Origin: Roseburia sp.
GTDB lineage: Bacteria; Bacillota; Clostridia; Lachnospirales; Lachnospiraceae
DNA length: 64,000 nt
Direction: 5' to 3'
Assembly (NCBI GenBank): GCA_026168605.1
Contig: JAPFDX010000001.1
Location: 1-64,000, forward strand
Each line of letters starts with the position of its first letter. Position 1 is the stretch's first letter. This document shows, in pieces, positions 34,072 to 42,996 of this stretch. The notes below the pieces were generated by a model. The model searched no databases. It was given only the letters and a program-made list of their open reading frames with translations, and was not told the DNA's origin. The translations under genes and the position numbers were made by a program.

Positions 34072-36699
34072 ATGGCAAACAAATGGGTGTATTTGTTTAC
34101 AGAAGGTAACGCTAATATGCGTGAGCTTCTCGGCGGTAAGGGCGCAAATCTTGCAGAGATGACAGGTCTGGGACTTCCGGTACCACAGGGATTTACGATC
34201 ACCACAGAGGCTTGTACCCAGTATTATGAGGACGGCAGAGAGATCAATGCAGAGATCCAGGGACAGATCAATGAGTACATCGGCAAGATGGAAGAGATTA
34301 CCGGCAAGAAGTTTGGCGACAAGGAGAATCCGCTGCTTGTATCCGTTCGTTCCGGAGCAAGAGCTTCCATGCCGGGTATGATGGATACCATCTTAAACCT
34401 CGGCTTAAATGAGACCGTAGTCAATGTTATCGCTGAGAAGTCCGGCAACCCACGTTGGGCATGGGACTGTTACAGAAGATTTATCCAGATGTATTCCGAC
34501 GTTGTTATGGAAGTCGGCAAGAAATATTTTGAAGAGCTGATCGACAAGATGAAAGCGGAGAAGGGTGTTACCTTCGACGTTGACCTCACCGCTGAGGACT
34601 TAAAGGAGCTTGCTTCCCAGTTCAAGGCTGAGTACAAAGAGAAGATCGGACAGGACTTCCCGGATGATCCGAAGGAGCAGTTGATGGGAGCCATCAAGGC
34701 TGTATTCCGTTCCTGGGACAATCCGCGTGCAAACGTATACCGTCGCGACAACGATATCCCGTATTCCTGGGGAACCGCTGTAAACGTACAGTCCATGGCA
34801 TTTGGTAACATGGGTGATGACTGTGGCACAGGCGTTGCATTTACCAGAGATCCGGCTACCGGCGAGAAGAAGCTGATGGGTGAGTTCCTTGTAAACGCAC
34901 AGGGTGAGGACGTTGTTGCAGGTGTCCGCACTCCGATGCCGATCGCAGAGATGGAAGAGAAATTCCCGGAGGCATTTGCACAGTTCAAAGAGGTATGTGC
35001 AAACCTTGAGAATCATTATAGAGATATGCAGGATATGGAGTTCACGGTTGAGAACAAGAAGCTCTATATGCTGCAGACCAGAAATGGTAAGAGAACAGCG
35101 CAGGCTGCATTAAAGATCGCCTGCGATTTAGTGGACGAGGGTATGAGAACAGAGGAAGAAGCTGTTGCAATGATCGACCCGCGTAACTTAGACACACTGT
35201 TACATCCGCAGTTCGATGCAAAGGAATTAAAGGCTGCTACTCCGTTAGGAAAAGGTCTTGGTGCATCACCGGGAGCTGCCTGCGGTAAGGTTGTATTTAC
35301 AGCAGACGACGCCGTTACATGGGCAGAGAAGGGCGAGAAGGTCGTTCTGGTACGTCTTGAGACTTCACCGGAGGATATTACCGGTATGAAGGCAGCTCAG
35401 GGTATCTTAACCGTTCGTGGTGGTATGACATCCCATGCAGCCGTTGTTGCGCGTGGTATGGGTACCTGCTGTGTATCCGGATGCGGCGATATCGCTATGG
35501 ATGAGGAGAATAAGAAATTTACACTTGCCGGAAAGACATTTACCGAGGGTTCTGAGATTTCCATCGACGGTACCACAGGTAATATCTATGAAGGTCTGAT
35601 CCCGACTGTTGACGCTACGATCGCAGGAGAGTTCGGAAGGATCATGGCATGGGCTGACAAGTACCGTACCTTAAAGGTTCGCACCAATGCAGATACGCCG
35701 GCAGATGCGAAGAAGGCACGCGAGCTTGGCGCAGAGGGTATCGGTCTTTGCCGTACCGAGCATATGTTCTTCGAGGAGGACAGAATCGCTGCATTCCGCG
35801 AGATGATCTGTGCAGATACCGTGGAGGAGAGAGAGGCAGCTCTCGATAAGATCCTTCCGTACCAGCAGGGAGACTTCGAGGGATTGTTCGAGGCACTTGA
35901 GGGTAACCCGGTTACCATCCGTTTCCTGGATCCGCCTCTGCATGAGTTCGTTCCGACTGAGGAAGAGGACATCAAGAAACTGGCAGACGCACAGGGCAAG
36001 AGCGTGGAGGTGATCAAGAATATCATCACATCCCTGCATGAGTTCAACCCGATGATGGGACACAGAGGATGCCGTCTTGCAGTGACCTATCCGGAGATTG
36101 CAAAGATGCAGACAAAGGCTGTGATCCGCGCAGCGATCAATGTACAGAAGGCACACGCTGACTGGCAGGTAAAACCGGAGATCATGATCCCGCTTGTATG
36201 TGAGATCAAGGAGCTTAAGTTCGTGAAGAAGCTTGTGGTTGAGACAGCAGACGCTGAGATCGCAGCATCCGGCGTAAATCTTGAGTACGAAGTAGGTACG
36301 ATGATCGAGATCCCGAGAGCAGCTTTAACTGCTGACGAGATTGCAACAGAGGCTGACTTCTTCTGCTTCGGTACAAACGATCTGACACAGATGACATTCG
36401 GATTCTCCCGTGACGATGCAGGTAAGTTCTTAGACGCTTACTATGACACCAAGATTTTCGAGAACGATCCGTTTGCAAAATTAGACCAGACTGGCGTCGG
36501 CAAGCTGATGGAGACAGCGATCAAGCTTGGCAAGCCGGTAAATCCGAAGCTGCACGTTGGTATCTGTGGAGAGCACGGCGGAGATCCGTCTTCCGTAGAG
36601 TTCTGCCATAAGATCGGTCTGGATTATGTATCCTGCTCACCGTTCCGTGTGCCGATCGCAAGACTGGCAGCAGCACAGGCAGCGATCAGCAATAAATAA
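34072..36699 (+). CDS. ppdK: Pyruvate, phosphate dikinase
   Basis: Interconverts PEP + AMP + PPi and pyruvate + ATP + Pi; in fermenting clostridia it links glycolysis and gluconeogenesis. 875 residues. The ATP-grasp half has GGKGANLAEM, RSGARASMPGMMDTILNLGLN and DDCGTGVAFTRDPATGEK. The phospho-His domain is RGGMTSHAAVVARGMGTCC with His at ~454. The TIM barrel has GLCRTEHMF, RFLDPPLHEF, MMGHRGCRL, FCFGTNDLTQMTFGFSRDD and the catalytic Cys region CGEHGGDP. Codon use is highly biased, as in abundant proteins. AGGAGGAATTATCA precedes the ATG. Confidence 0.98.
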   Translation: MANKWVYLFTEGNANMRELLGGKGANLAEMTGLGLPVPQGFTITTEACTQYYEDGREINAEIQGQINEYIGKMEEITGKKFGDKENPLLVSVRSGARASMPGMMDTILNLGLNETVVNVIAEKSGNPRWAWDCYRRFIQMYSDVVMEVGKKYFEELIDKMKAEKGVTFDVDLTAEDLKELASQFKAEYKEKIGQDFPDDPKEQLMGAIKAVFRSWDNPRANVYRRDNDIPYSWGTAVNVQSMAFGNMGDDCGTGVAFTRDPATGEKKLMGEFLVNAQGEDVVAGVRTPMPIAEMEEKFPEAFAQFKEVCANLENHYRDMQDMEFTVENKKLYMLQTRNGKRTAQAALKIACDLVDEGMRTEEEAVAMIDPRNLDTLLHPQFDAKELKAATPLGKGLGASPGAACGKVVFTADDAVTWAEKGEKVVLVRLETSPEDITGMKAAQGILTVRGGMTSHAAVVARGMGTCCVSGCGDIAMDEENKKFTLAGKTFTEGSEISIDGTTGNIYEGLIPTVDATIAGEFGRIMAWADKYRTLKVRTNADTPADAKKARELGAEGIGLCRTEHMFFEEDRIAAFREMICADTVEEREAALDKILPYQQGDFEGLFEALEGNPVTIRFLDPPLHEFVPTEEEDIKKLADAQGKSVEVIKNIITSLHEFNPMMGHRGCRLAVTYPEIAKMQTKAVIRAAINVQKAHADWQVKPEIMIPLVCEIKELKFVKKLVVETADAEIAASGVNLEYEVGTMIEIPRAALTADEIATEADFFCFGTNDLTQMTFGFSRDDAGKFLDAYYDTKIFENDPFAKLDQTGVGKLMETAIKLGKPVNPKLHVGICGEHGGDPSSVEFCHKIGLDYVSCSPFRVPIARLAAAQAAISNK

Positions 36700-36744
36700 G
36701 AGAATTGAACAAATAGCTTGAGATCGAAAGATTTTGAGCGTGGA

Positions 36745-36777
36745 GGGGTTCACCAGATTGAGGGTGAACCCCTTTTT
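36745..36777 (+). terminator. ppdK terminator
   Basis: GGGGTTCACC (36745-36754) pairs with GGTGAACCCC (36763-36772), then TTTTT. It is a strong stem. Confidence 0.9.
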
Positions 36778-36927
36778 ATGATATAGGAATTACTGGGTAA
36801 TCATAATTGATGCGAAAAACTTTGCATTTGAGGACAATAAAAAGATTTTTCCTCTCTACGCAGCGTTTTGTATCTAACGTATAAGAAGAGACAAACATAC
36901 GATTCCCGGAACTCTGACAGCCGCCAC

Positions 36928-36956
36928 TTGTGCCTTCCCCGCAAATCTGCTATACT
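36928..36956 (+). promoter_or_regulatory. Promoter of the NSS symporter gene
   Basis: TTGTGC (36928-36933), a 17-nt spacer and TATACT (36951-36956), 34 nt before the ATG. The rest of the 290-base gap shows nothing clear. Confidence 0.6.
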
Positions 36957-36989
36957 TTCTCCTATATCAAAAATATTGGAGTATAAGTT

Positions 36990-38462
36990 ATGAAAGAAAG
37001 AGAAACCTTTGGCTCGAGAATGGGATTTATTCTCGTGTCCGCAGGCTGCGCCATCGGGCTTGGCAATGTATGGAAATTCCCCTACATCTGCGGGCAGTAT
37101 GGCGGAGCGGCATTTATTTTAATCTATCTGGCGTTTCTGGTAATCCTGGGACTGCCAATTTTAATCTGCGAATTTGCGGTGGGCAGGGGAAGCGGCGTCG
37201 GCATGGGCAGAGCGTTTGAGAAGCTGGAGCAGAAGGGCACATCGTGGCACCGTCTGAAATGGATCAGCATCTTTGGGTGCTATCTGCTGATGATGTTCTA
37301 TGCTATGGTCGGCGGATGGATGCTGTACTACGCTTTCCGGATGGCGAGCGGCGGGCTCGCGGGACTGGACGGCGCAGGCGTTGCGGATGCGTTTAACCAG
37401 ATGCTTGGAAATGCGCCACTCATGTCGGGCTGGATGATCGCCGCTGTCCTGATCTCGTTTGCAGTCTGCGCGATGGGGCTCCAGAACGGCGTTGAGAAGA
37501 TCACGAAGGTGATGATGACACTTCTCATCATCCTGATCGTGGTGCTTGCCGTACATTCTCTGGTGCTGCCAGGCGCGATGGAGGGCGTGAAGTTCTATCT
37601 TGTGCCGGATTTTGGACTTGTGAAAGAGCAGGGGATCGGCGTGGTCGTCTATGCGGCGATGTCGCAGGCGTTTTTTACACTCAGCATCGGCATCGGTGCG
37701 ATGGAGATCTTTGGCAGTTATCTGAAAAAGGAACGCAGGTTGCCCGGTGAGGCGGGAGGTATCATTGTGCTCGATACATTTGTGGCGCTGATGTCTGGCT
37801 TTATCATTATCCCGGCGTGCTTTGCCTACGGTGTGCAGCCGGACGCAGGACCGTCCCTGTTGTTTATCACGTTGCCGAACGTGTTTAACAACATGAGCGG
37901 CGGAAGGATCTGGGGAACGTGCTTTTTTGTGTTCATGTCGTTTGCCGCGCTCTCGACGGTCATCGCCGTGTTCGAAAATATCATTTCTTTCTATATGGAT
38001 ATGGGAGGCTGGAAACGCAGCAAGGCGGTGGGATTTAACATCGTGTTGATCATCCTGCTGTCGCTTCCGGCAGTGCTTGGATTTAACGTGCTCTCCGGCG
38101 TGCAGCCGCTCGGCGCGGGCAGCACGATCATGGATATGGAGGATTTCCTCGTGTCGTCAAATCTTCTGCCACTTGGAAGCATTGTGTTTGTGCTGTTCTG
38201 CATGAAAAAGAACGGGTGGGGATTTGAGCATTTCCTTGCGGAGGTCAATACGGGGGAGGGGAAGAAACTTCCCGCTGCGGGATGGCTGCGCTTTTATATG
38301 ACCTATATCTTGCCACTGATCGTTGTGGTGGTGTATTTAAAGGGTTATTATGATATGTTTAAGGATCGGGAATTCCCCGTACTGATTGGGTGGATGACGT
38401 TTGCGGTGCTTTTGCTTGCAGTGATTCTGTGGGTGGTTTTCCGCAGACCAAAAAAAGAATAG
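36990..38462 (+). CDS. Neurotransmitter:sodium symporter family transporter
   Basis: 490-residue LeuT-fold symporter with about 11-12 membrane helices, probably a sodium-coupled amino-acid uptake system. The TM1 signature is SAGCAIGLGNVWKFPYICGQYGGAAF, where the unwound region binds substrate and sodium. TM6 has AMSQAFFTLSIGIGAMEIFGSY, and TM8 has FAALSTVIAVFENI. It is of bacterial NSS length. The substrate (often Trp/Tyr or Ala/Met in this family) cannot be set by eye. A GGAG site and its own promoter and terminator indicate a single gene. Confidence 0.95.
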   Translation: MKERETFGSRMGFILVSAGCAIGLGNVWKFPYICGQYGGAAFILIYLAFLVILGLPILICEFAVGRGSGVGMGRAFEKLEQKGTSWHRLKWISIFGCYLLMMFYAMVGGWMLYYAFRMASGGLAGLDGAGVADAFNQMLGNAPLMSGWMIAAVLISFAVCAMGLQNGVEKITKVMMTLLIILIVVLAVHSLVLPGAMEGVKFYLVPDFGLVKEQGIGVVVYAAMSQAFFTLSIGIGAMEIFGSYLKKERRLPGEAGGIIVLDTFVALMSGFIIIPACFAYGVQPDAGPSLLFITLPNVFNNMSGGRIWGTCFFVFMSFAALSTVIAVFENIISFYMDMGGWKRSKAVGFNIVLIILLSLPAVLGFNVLSGVQPLGAGSTIMDMEDFLVSSNLLPLGSIVFVLFCMKKNGWGFEHFLAEVNTGEGKKLPAAGWLRFYMTYILPLIVVVVYLKGYYDMFKDREFPVLIGWMTFAVLLLAVILWVVFRRPKKE

Positions 38463-38467
38463 AAAAA

Positions 38468-38507
38468 AGGTGCGGGCGTTCCATTTCGGGACGCCTGCAC
38501 CTTTGGA
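38468..38507 (+). terminator. Hairpin between symporter and acetyltransferase genes
   Basis: AGGTGCGGGCGT (38468-38479) pairs with ACGCCTGCACCT (38491-38502), with one offset, followed only by TTTGG. It is therefore a weak or attenuating terminator. Confidence 0.55.
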
Positions 38508-38518
38508 ATGGAGGAATT

Positions 38519-39049
38519 ATGAGTGAGATGAAACGGCTGAGACGGCTGGGAGAAAAGGATTTTGCAGAGGTATGGAGCATTATGGAGCAAAGTTTTCCGC
38601 TGGATGAGCGAAGAACCATGGAGGGGCAGAGAGCGCTGTTAAAAAATCCCTGTTACAGACTGTACGGTTATCGCAGGGACGGGATGCTCGCGGCGTTTTT
38701 TGCCGTGTGGGAGCTGGAAAATCTGGCGTTTATCGAGCACTTTGCGGTGGATGGGCGCTGCCGCAACGGAGGGCTTGGCGCGGGGCTTTTGCAGGAGCTT
38801 TTGCAGGGGCTGGGCGTGCAGACTGTTCTGGAGGTCGAGCCGCCGGATTATGAGATGGCGGTGCGCCGGATCCATTTTTATGAGAGAAACGGATTTGTGT
38901 TAAATCCTTACGAGGACTATGTGCAGCCGGCGCTGTCAGCGGAGGCGAAAGATTTGCCGCTTCAGATCATGACATACCCCTCCGGCGTGTCGCGGGAGGG
39001 GTACGAAGGGATCAGGCAACAGTTGTACCGGAAGGTATACGGGCTCTGA
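38519..39049 (+). CDS. GNAT-family N-acetyltransferase
   Basis: 176 residues with the GNAT fold: LAFIEHFAVDGRCRNGGLGAGLLQELL carries the acetyl-CoA-binding Q/R-x-x-G-x-G/A-like loop (R-N-G-G-L-G-A-G). The C-terminal RIHFYERNGFVLNPYEDYVQP is the usual alpha4-beta6-7 segment. The acceptor is unknown. The ATG at 38519 has GGAGGAATT immediately upstream. An in-frame upstream extension overlaps the symporter gene and is rejected. It is convergent with xth, with 6 nt between the stop codons. Confidence 0.9.
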   Translation: MSEMKRLRRLGEKDFAEVWSIMEQSFPLDERRTMEGQRALLKNPCYRLYGYRRDGMLAAFFAVWELENLAFIEHFAVDGRCRNGGLGAGLLQELLQGLGVQTVLEVEPPDYEMAVRRIHFYERNGFVLNPYEDYVQPALSAEAKDLPLQIMTYPSGVSREGYEGIRQQLYRKVYGL

Positions 39050-39055
39050 TGCCGT

Positions 39056-39811
39056 TTACAGATCGATGGTGAGCTCCACCGGACAGTGGTCGGAGCCGAA
39101 TACGTCTGTGTGGATTTTTGCACCGGTCAGTCTGTCGTTTAGGGAGGCGGACGTGATAAAGTAATCAATGCGCCATCCGGCGTTCTTCTCCCGCGCCTTA
39201 AAGCGGTACGACCACCACGAATAGATGCCCTCTGTATCGGGATAGAAATAGCGGAAGGTGTCGGTGAAACCGGAGGAGAGCAGCGTTGTCATTTTTGCGC
39301 GCTCCTCGTCGGTAAAGCCGGCATTTTTCCGGTTGGTCTTTGGATTCTTCAGATCAATTTCTCTGTGTGCGACATTTAAGTCTCCGCACAAAATCAGCGG
39401 TTTTTTTGCGTCAAGCTTTTGCAGATAAGCGAGAAATGCGTCCTCCCACTTCATGCGGTAGGGGAGTCTTGCAAGCTCGTTCTGGGAGTTTGGCGTATAG
39501 CAGGTGATCATATAAAAATCTTCATATTCCAGCGTGATCACGCGACCTTCATGATCGTGCTCCGGGATGCCGATGCCGTAGGTGACGGCGAGCGGTTCTT
39601 TTTTTGTAAAAACAGCCGTGCCGGAATATCCCTTTTTCTCGGCGTAATTCCAGTACTGGTGATAGCCGGGGAGATCTAACGTAAGCTGTCCCTCGGAGAG
39701 CTTCGATTCCTGAATACAGAAAATATCTGCGTCCACGGAAGCGAAGAAGTCGGGAAAGCCTTTCTGCATACACGCGCGAAGTCCGTTTACATTCCATGAA
39801 ATAAGTTTCAT
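39056..39811 (-). CDS. xth: Exodeoxyribonuclease III / AP endonuclease
   Basis: Cleaves DNA at abasic sites and trims 3' ends in base-excision repair. 251 residues, of the ExoA/Xth EEP fold. Visible are ISWNVNGLRA, the metal Glu in IFCIQESKL, ITCYTPNS, GDLNVAHREIDL, and the C-terminal active-site pairs WRIDYFI and SDHCPVEL. The start at 39811 has ATGGAGG 8 nt upstream. A longer in-frame upstream extension is low in family similarity and overlaps the divergent gene. Confidence 0.96.
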   Translation of the reverse strand: MKLISWNVNGLRACMQKGFPDFFASVDADIFCIQESKLSEGQLTLDLPGYHQYWNYAEKKGYSGTAVFTKKEPLAVTYGIGIPEHDHEGRVITLEYEDFYMITCYTPNSQNELARLPYRMKWEDAFLAYLQKLDAKKPLILCGDLNVAHREIDLKNPKTNRKNAGFTDEERAKMTTLLSSGFTDTFRYFYPDTEGIYSWWSYRFKAREKNAGWRIDYFITSASLNDRLTGAKIHTDVFGSDHCPVELTIDL

Positions 39812-39892
39812 AAGCTGCCTCCATTGTGTTATGATATGGTTATAGTTTACAGGAGCCTGGGTGTTCCTGCAAGTAAAAAGTGAGGACAACCT

Positions 39893-41458
39893 ATGATAGA
39901 GATCATCCGGTGCCGGACGGGACAAAAAATATACATAGAAAATATGCAGGGAGAAAAAACGCTGCTGACGCTTCTCGGTGAGCATGGCGTCGCATTTTTT
40001 GCGCCGTGTGGCGGGAGGGGAGAGTGCGGCAGATGCCGCGTCCGCTTTGCGTGGGGCGCGCCTGAGCCGACAGAGAAGGAGCGCAGACTTTTGAGCGCAG
40101 ACGAGCTGGGAAAGGGCGTGCGGCTCGCCTGCGCGGTGCGTGTCAAAGAACCCTGCCGGATCCTTCTGGAAGACGACGAGGAGCAGATGGCGGTGCTTGC
40201 CGGAACGGGGGAGGTCCGGGCGTGTCCGGAGCACGTTCCGGTGCAGACGGGAACTGGAGCCCCCGTCTTCGGTATCGCGGTGGATGTCGGCACGACGACG
40301 CTCGCGGCAGAACTTTTTTCACTGGAGGACGGGCGGACGCTTGCCACGGCGACCGGGGTCAATCACCAGAGAGTGTACGGTGCGGATGTGCTCTCACGGA
40401 TCGCGGCGGCAAACGAGGGCAGAGGGGCGCTTCTGCGCGAGAGTATCTGCGCAGATCTGGTGAGACTGACGGAGGAACTTCTTGCGCAGGTGAAATGTGA
40501 GGTGCAGGTCAGTCATATGGTGATCGCCGGAAACACGACAATGTGCCATCTGCTGCGGGGACTTTCCTGCGAGGGGCTTGGGCGCGCGCCGTTTGCTCCG
40601 GCGGACAACGGGCTTTATGAGACGGATGCCGATGCGCTGTTCGGCGTGGACGGGTGGCGGATGAAGGTGACTGTTTTGTCAGGGATCTCCGCGTTTGTCG
40701 GCGGCGATATCGTGGCGGGCATCTACGGGATGAGGATGACGGAGCGGCGGGGGCGCTGCCTGCTCCTTGACATCGGGACGAACGGTGAGATGGCGCTCTG
40801 GCAGAAGGATACGCTGTTTGTGACATCCACTGCGGCAGGTCCGGTGTTTGAGGGCGGGAATATCTCCTGCGGTATGCCCGGCGTTCCGGGCGCTGTCTGC
40901 CATGCGGCGTACTGGGGCGGACGTTTTCTGTGCGAGACGATCGGGGAGGCACCCGCCGTGGGGATCTGTGGCAGTGGGATCATCGACATTGCAGCGGGGC
41001 TTGTGGAGCATCATCTGGTGGATAAAAACGGGACGTTAAAGGAACCGTGGTTTACACAGGGCGTTCCGGTTGCGGAGGGCGTGCGCTTTTACCAGAGGGA
41101 CATCCGCGAGGTGCAGATGGGAAAGGGCGCGATCCGTGCAGGGATCGAGACGCTGCTTGCCGCCGCCGGAGCAGGGGATGGCATGGCGTGCGAAGAAATC
41201 CTGCTCGCCGGAGGGTTCGGCTATTCCATGCAGACAGAGAAAGCGGTGCGCATCGGAATGTTTCCGGCATCGTTTGCGGGAAGGGTGACAGCCGCCGGAA
41301 ACACATCGTTAAAAGGCGCAAAGCGCTACCTGCTCTCCGGCGAAAAAGAGCGGGAGGAGATCGGGCGGATCTGTGCGTGTGCAAGAGAAATCCGTCTGGC
41401 GGAGCAGCCGTTGTTTCAGGAACTGTATGTAAAACATATGCTCTTTTCGGGCGCATGA
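39893..41458 (+). CDS. Ferredoxin-ASKHA protein (RACo/RamA-like, DUF4445)
   Basis: 521 residues. The N-terminal [2Fe-2S] domain has the plant-type cysteine set Cys39, Cys45, Cys48 and Cys80 (APCGGRGECGRCRV...ACAV). From ~residue 125 there is a DUF4445 ASKHA-type ATPase-like domain: GIAVDVGTTTLAAEL, GADVLSRIA, VIAGNTTMCHLL, LLDIGTNGEMAL, GPVFEGGNISCGMPGVPGAV, GICGSGIID and LAGGFGYSM. Characterised relatives (RACo, RamA) use ATP to reductively reactivate corrinoid proteins. No corrinoid protein or methyltransferase gene is nearby, so the client is unknown. It is divergent from xth with an 81-nt gap. Confidence 0.88.
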   Translation: MIEIIRCRTGQKIYIENMQGEKTLLTLLGEHGVAFFAPCGGRGECGRCRVRFAWGAPEPTEKERRLLSADELGKGVRLACAVRVKEPCRILLEDDEEQMAVLAGTGEVRACPEHVPVQTGTGAPVFGIAVDVGTTTLAAELFSLEDGRTLATATGVNHQRVYGADVLSRIAAANEGRGALLRESICADLVRLTEELLAQVKCEVQVSHMVIAGNTTMCHLLRGLSCEGLGRAPFAPADNGLYETDADALFGVDGWRMKVTVLSGISAFVGGDIVAGIYGMRMTERRGRCLLLDIGTNGEMALWQKDTLFVTSTAAGPVFEGGNISCGMPGVPGAVCHAAYWGGRFLCETIGEAPAVGICGSGIIDIAAGLVEHHLVDKNGTLKEPWFTQGVPVAEGVRFYQRDIREVQMGKGAIRAGIETLLAAAGAGDGMACEEILLAGGFGYSMQTEKAVRIGMFPASFAGRVTAAGNTSLKGAKRYLLSGEKEREEIGRICACAREIRLAEQPLFQELYVKHMLFSGA

Positions 41459-41462
41459 GGAT

Positions 41463-41518
41463 TTGACAGAAATTTATCCGGTGTGTATAATAAGGAAGAA
41501 AATAGTTCTAAATAGAAC
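41463..41518 (+). promoter_or_regulatory. MATE-gene promoter with operator-like palindrome
   Basis: Perfect TTGACA (41463-41468), a 17-nt spacer and a perfect TATAAT (41486-41491). Just downstream of the expected transcription start is the inverted repeat GTTCTA-AA-TAGAAC (41505-41518), placed where a repressor would block elongation. Confidence 0.7.
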
Positions 41519-41541
41519 AATATTGACAAGGAGAACCATAG

Positions 41542-42909
41542 ATGAAACAGAACAATGATTTTTTGGGAACGGAACCCATCGGAAAACTGCTGTGGAAGTT
41601 ATCGATACCGGCGATCGCCGCGCAGATCATCAACCTGCTCTACAACCTTGTAGACCGCGTGTATATCGGACATATGCCGGGAGACGGGGCTCTGGCGCTC
41701 ACGGGCGTGGGCGTGTGTATGCCGATCATTATGATCGTCAGCGCATTTGCGGCGCTGGTCAGCAACGGAGGGGCGCCGCGGGCGTCCATGGCAATGGGCA
41801 AGGGGGACAACGACGAGGCGGAGCATATTTTAAGCAACAGCTTTTCCCTCCAGCTTGTGATCTCCGCTATTCTGACAGTCGTTCTGCTGTTGTTTAACCG
41901 CCCGCTTCTTCTGGCGTTTGGCGCGAGTGAAAACACGATCGCATATGCGACGAGCTATATGAACATCTATGCCATCGGCACGGTCTTTGTGCAGTTGACG
42001 CTCGGAATGAATGCGTTTATCACGGCGCAGGGATTCGCAAAGACGGGAATGTTAAGCGTTCTGATCGGCGCGGTATGCAATATCATTTTGGATCCGCTGT
42101 TTATCTACGGCTTTGATATGGGCGTGCGCGGAGCCGCTGTTGCGACTGTGATCTCACAGGCGATCTCGGCGGTCTGGGTGCTGGGTTTCCTGACCGGAAA
42201 GAAGACGGTCATCCGCATCCGCAGGAAATATCTTAAGATGCGTGCGGACATTGTATTTCCGGGCATGGCGCTTGGACTTGCACCGTTTATCATGCAGGCG
42301 AGCGAGAGCGTGATCGTTGTCTGCTTCAATGCTTCTCTGTTGAAATACGGCGGCGACGTGGCAGTCGGTGCGATGACGATCCTCTCAAGCGCCATGCAGT
42401 TTTCCATGCTGCCGATGCAGGGGCTCGGACAAGGCGCGCAGCCGATTTCCAGTTACAATTTCGGCGCGAAAAATGCGGCGCGCGTGAAAAAGACATTCCG
42501 TCTGCTTTTGGTGTATACGGTGGCTTATGCAGTGACCATCTGGGCGCTTTTGATGCTGTTCCCGGAAATGTTTGCGATGATCTTCACCGAGGATGCGGCT
42601 CTGATCGCCTACACGAAGAGCGCGCTTCGCATTTACTGTGCGGCAATGGGTATTTTCGGCATCCAGATGGCGTGCCAGTTTACCTTTATCTCCATCGGCA
42701 ATGCGGGGGCGTCGATCGCGGTCGCTGTCATGCGCAAATTTGTCCTGCTGCTGCCGCTGATCTATATTATGCCGCATTTGATGGAGGATAAGACGCGTGC
42801 GGTCTATATGGCAGAGCCGGTGGCGGATATTCTGGCGGTGATCTTTACAATGATCCTGTTTGCGGTGCAGTTTAAGAAAGCGATGCGGAAATTGGAAGAT
42901 AAAGATTGA
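41542..42909 (+). CDS. MATE-family efflux transporter
   Basis: 455 residues, about 12 membrane helices in two six-helix halves (linker near ~225-235). Visible are the N-terminal GKLLWKLSIPAIAAQIINLLYNLVDRVYIGHM, MAMGKGDNDEAEHILSNSF, GFAKTGMLSVLIGAVCNIILDPLFIYGF, and in the second half AMQFSMLPMQGLGQGAQPISSYNFGA. These fit the MATE family, which exports drugs or metabolites by Na+/H+ antiport. The substrate is unknown. A CAAGGAGAACC site precedes the ATG. The upstream palindrome suggests a dedicated repressor not encoded next to it. Confidence 0.94.
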   Translation: MKQNNDFLGTEPIGKLLWKLSIPAIAAQIINLLYNLVDRVYIGHMPGDGALALTGVGVCMPIIMIVSAFAALVSNGGAPRASMAMGKGDNDEAEHILSNSFSLQLVISAILTVVLLLFNRPLLLAFGASENTIAYATSYMNIYAIGTVFVQLTLGMNAFITAQGFAKTGMLSVLIGAVCNIILDPLFIYGFDMGVRGAAVATVISQAISAVWVLGFLTGKKTVIRIRRKYLKMRADIVFPGMALGLAPFIMQASESVIVVCFNASLLKYGGDVAVGAMTILSSAMQFSMLPMQGLGQGAQPISSYNFGAKNAARVKKTFRLLLVYTVAYAVTIWALLMLFPEMFAMIFTEDAALIAYTKSALRIYCAAMGIFGIQMACQFTFISIGNAGASIAVAVMRKFVLLLPLIYIMPHLMEDKTRAVYMAEPVADILAVIFTMILFAVQFKKAMRKLEDKD

Positions 42910-42934
42910 AAAGACGGTGCGGCTTTGCTATGAT
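42906..42934 (+). promoter_or_regulatory. Promoter of the 1010-residue regulator
   Basis: TTGAAA (42906-42911), a 17-nt spacer and TATGAT (42929-42934), starting inside the MATE stop region and 62 nt before the ATG. Confidence 0.6.
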
Positions 42935-42996
42935 AAAGTAAGAAATTAAAATTTCGGTATTGACGTAAGGATCGGACGGAAGCTGGAGGAAGGACG

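Noticed and set aside
39812-40234. N-terminal extension of xth into the divergent gene
   Set aside because: The family start MKLISWNVNG with GGAGG upstream is at 39811. The extension lies antisense to the RACo-like gene and across the gap.
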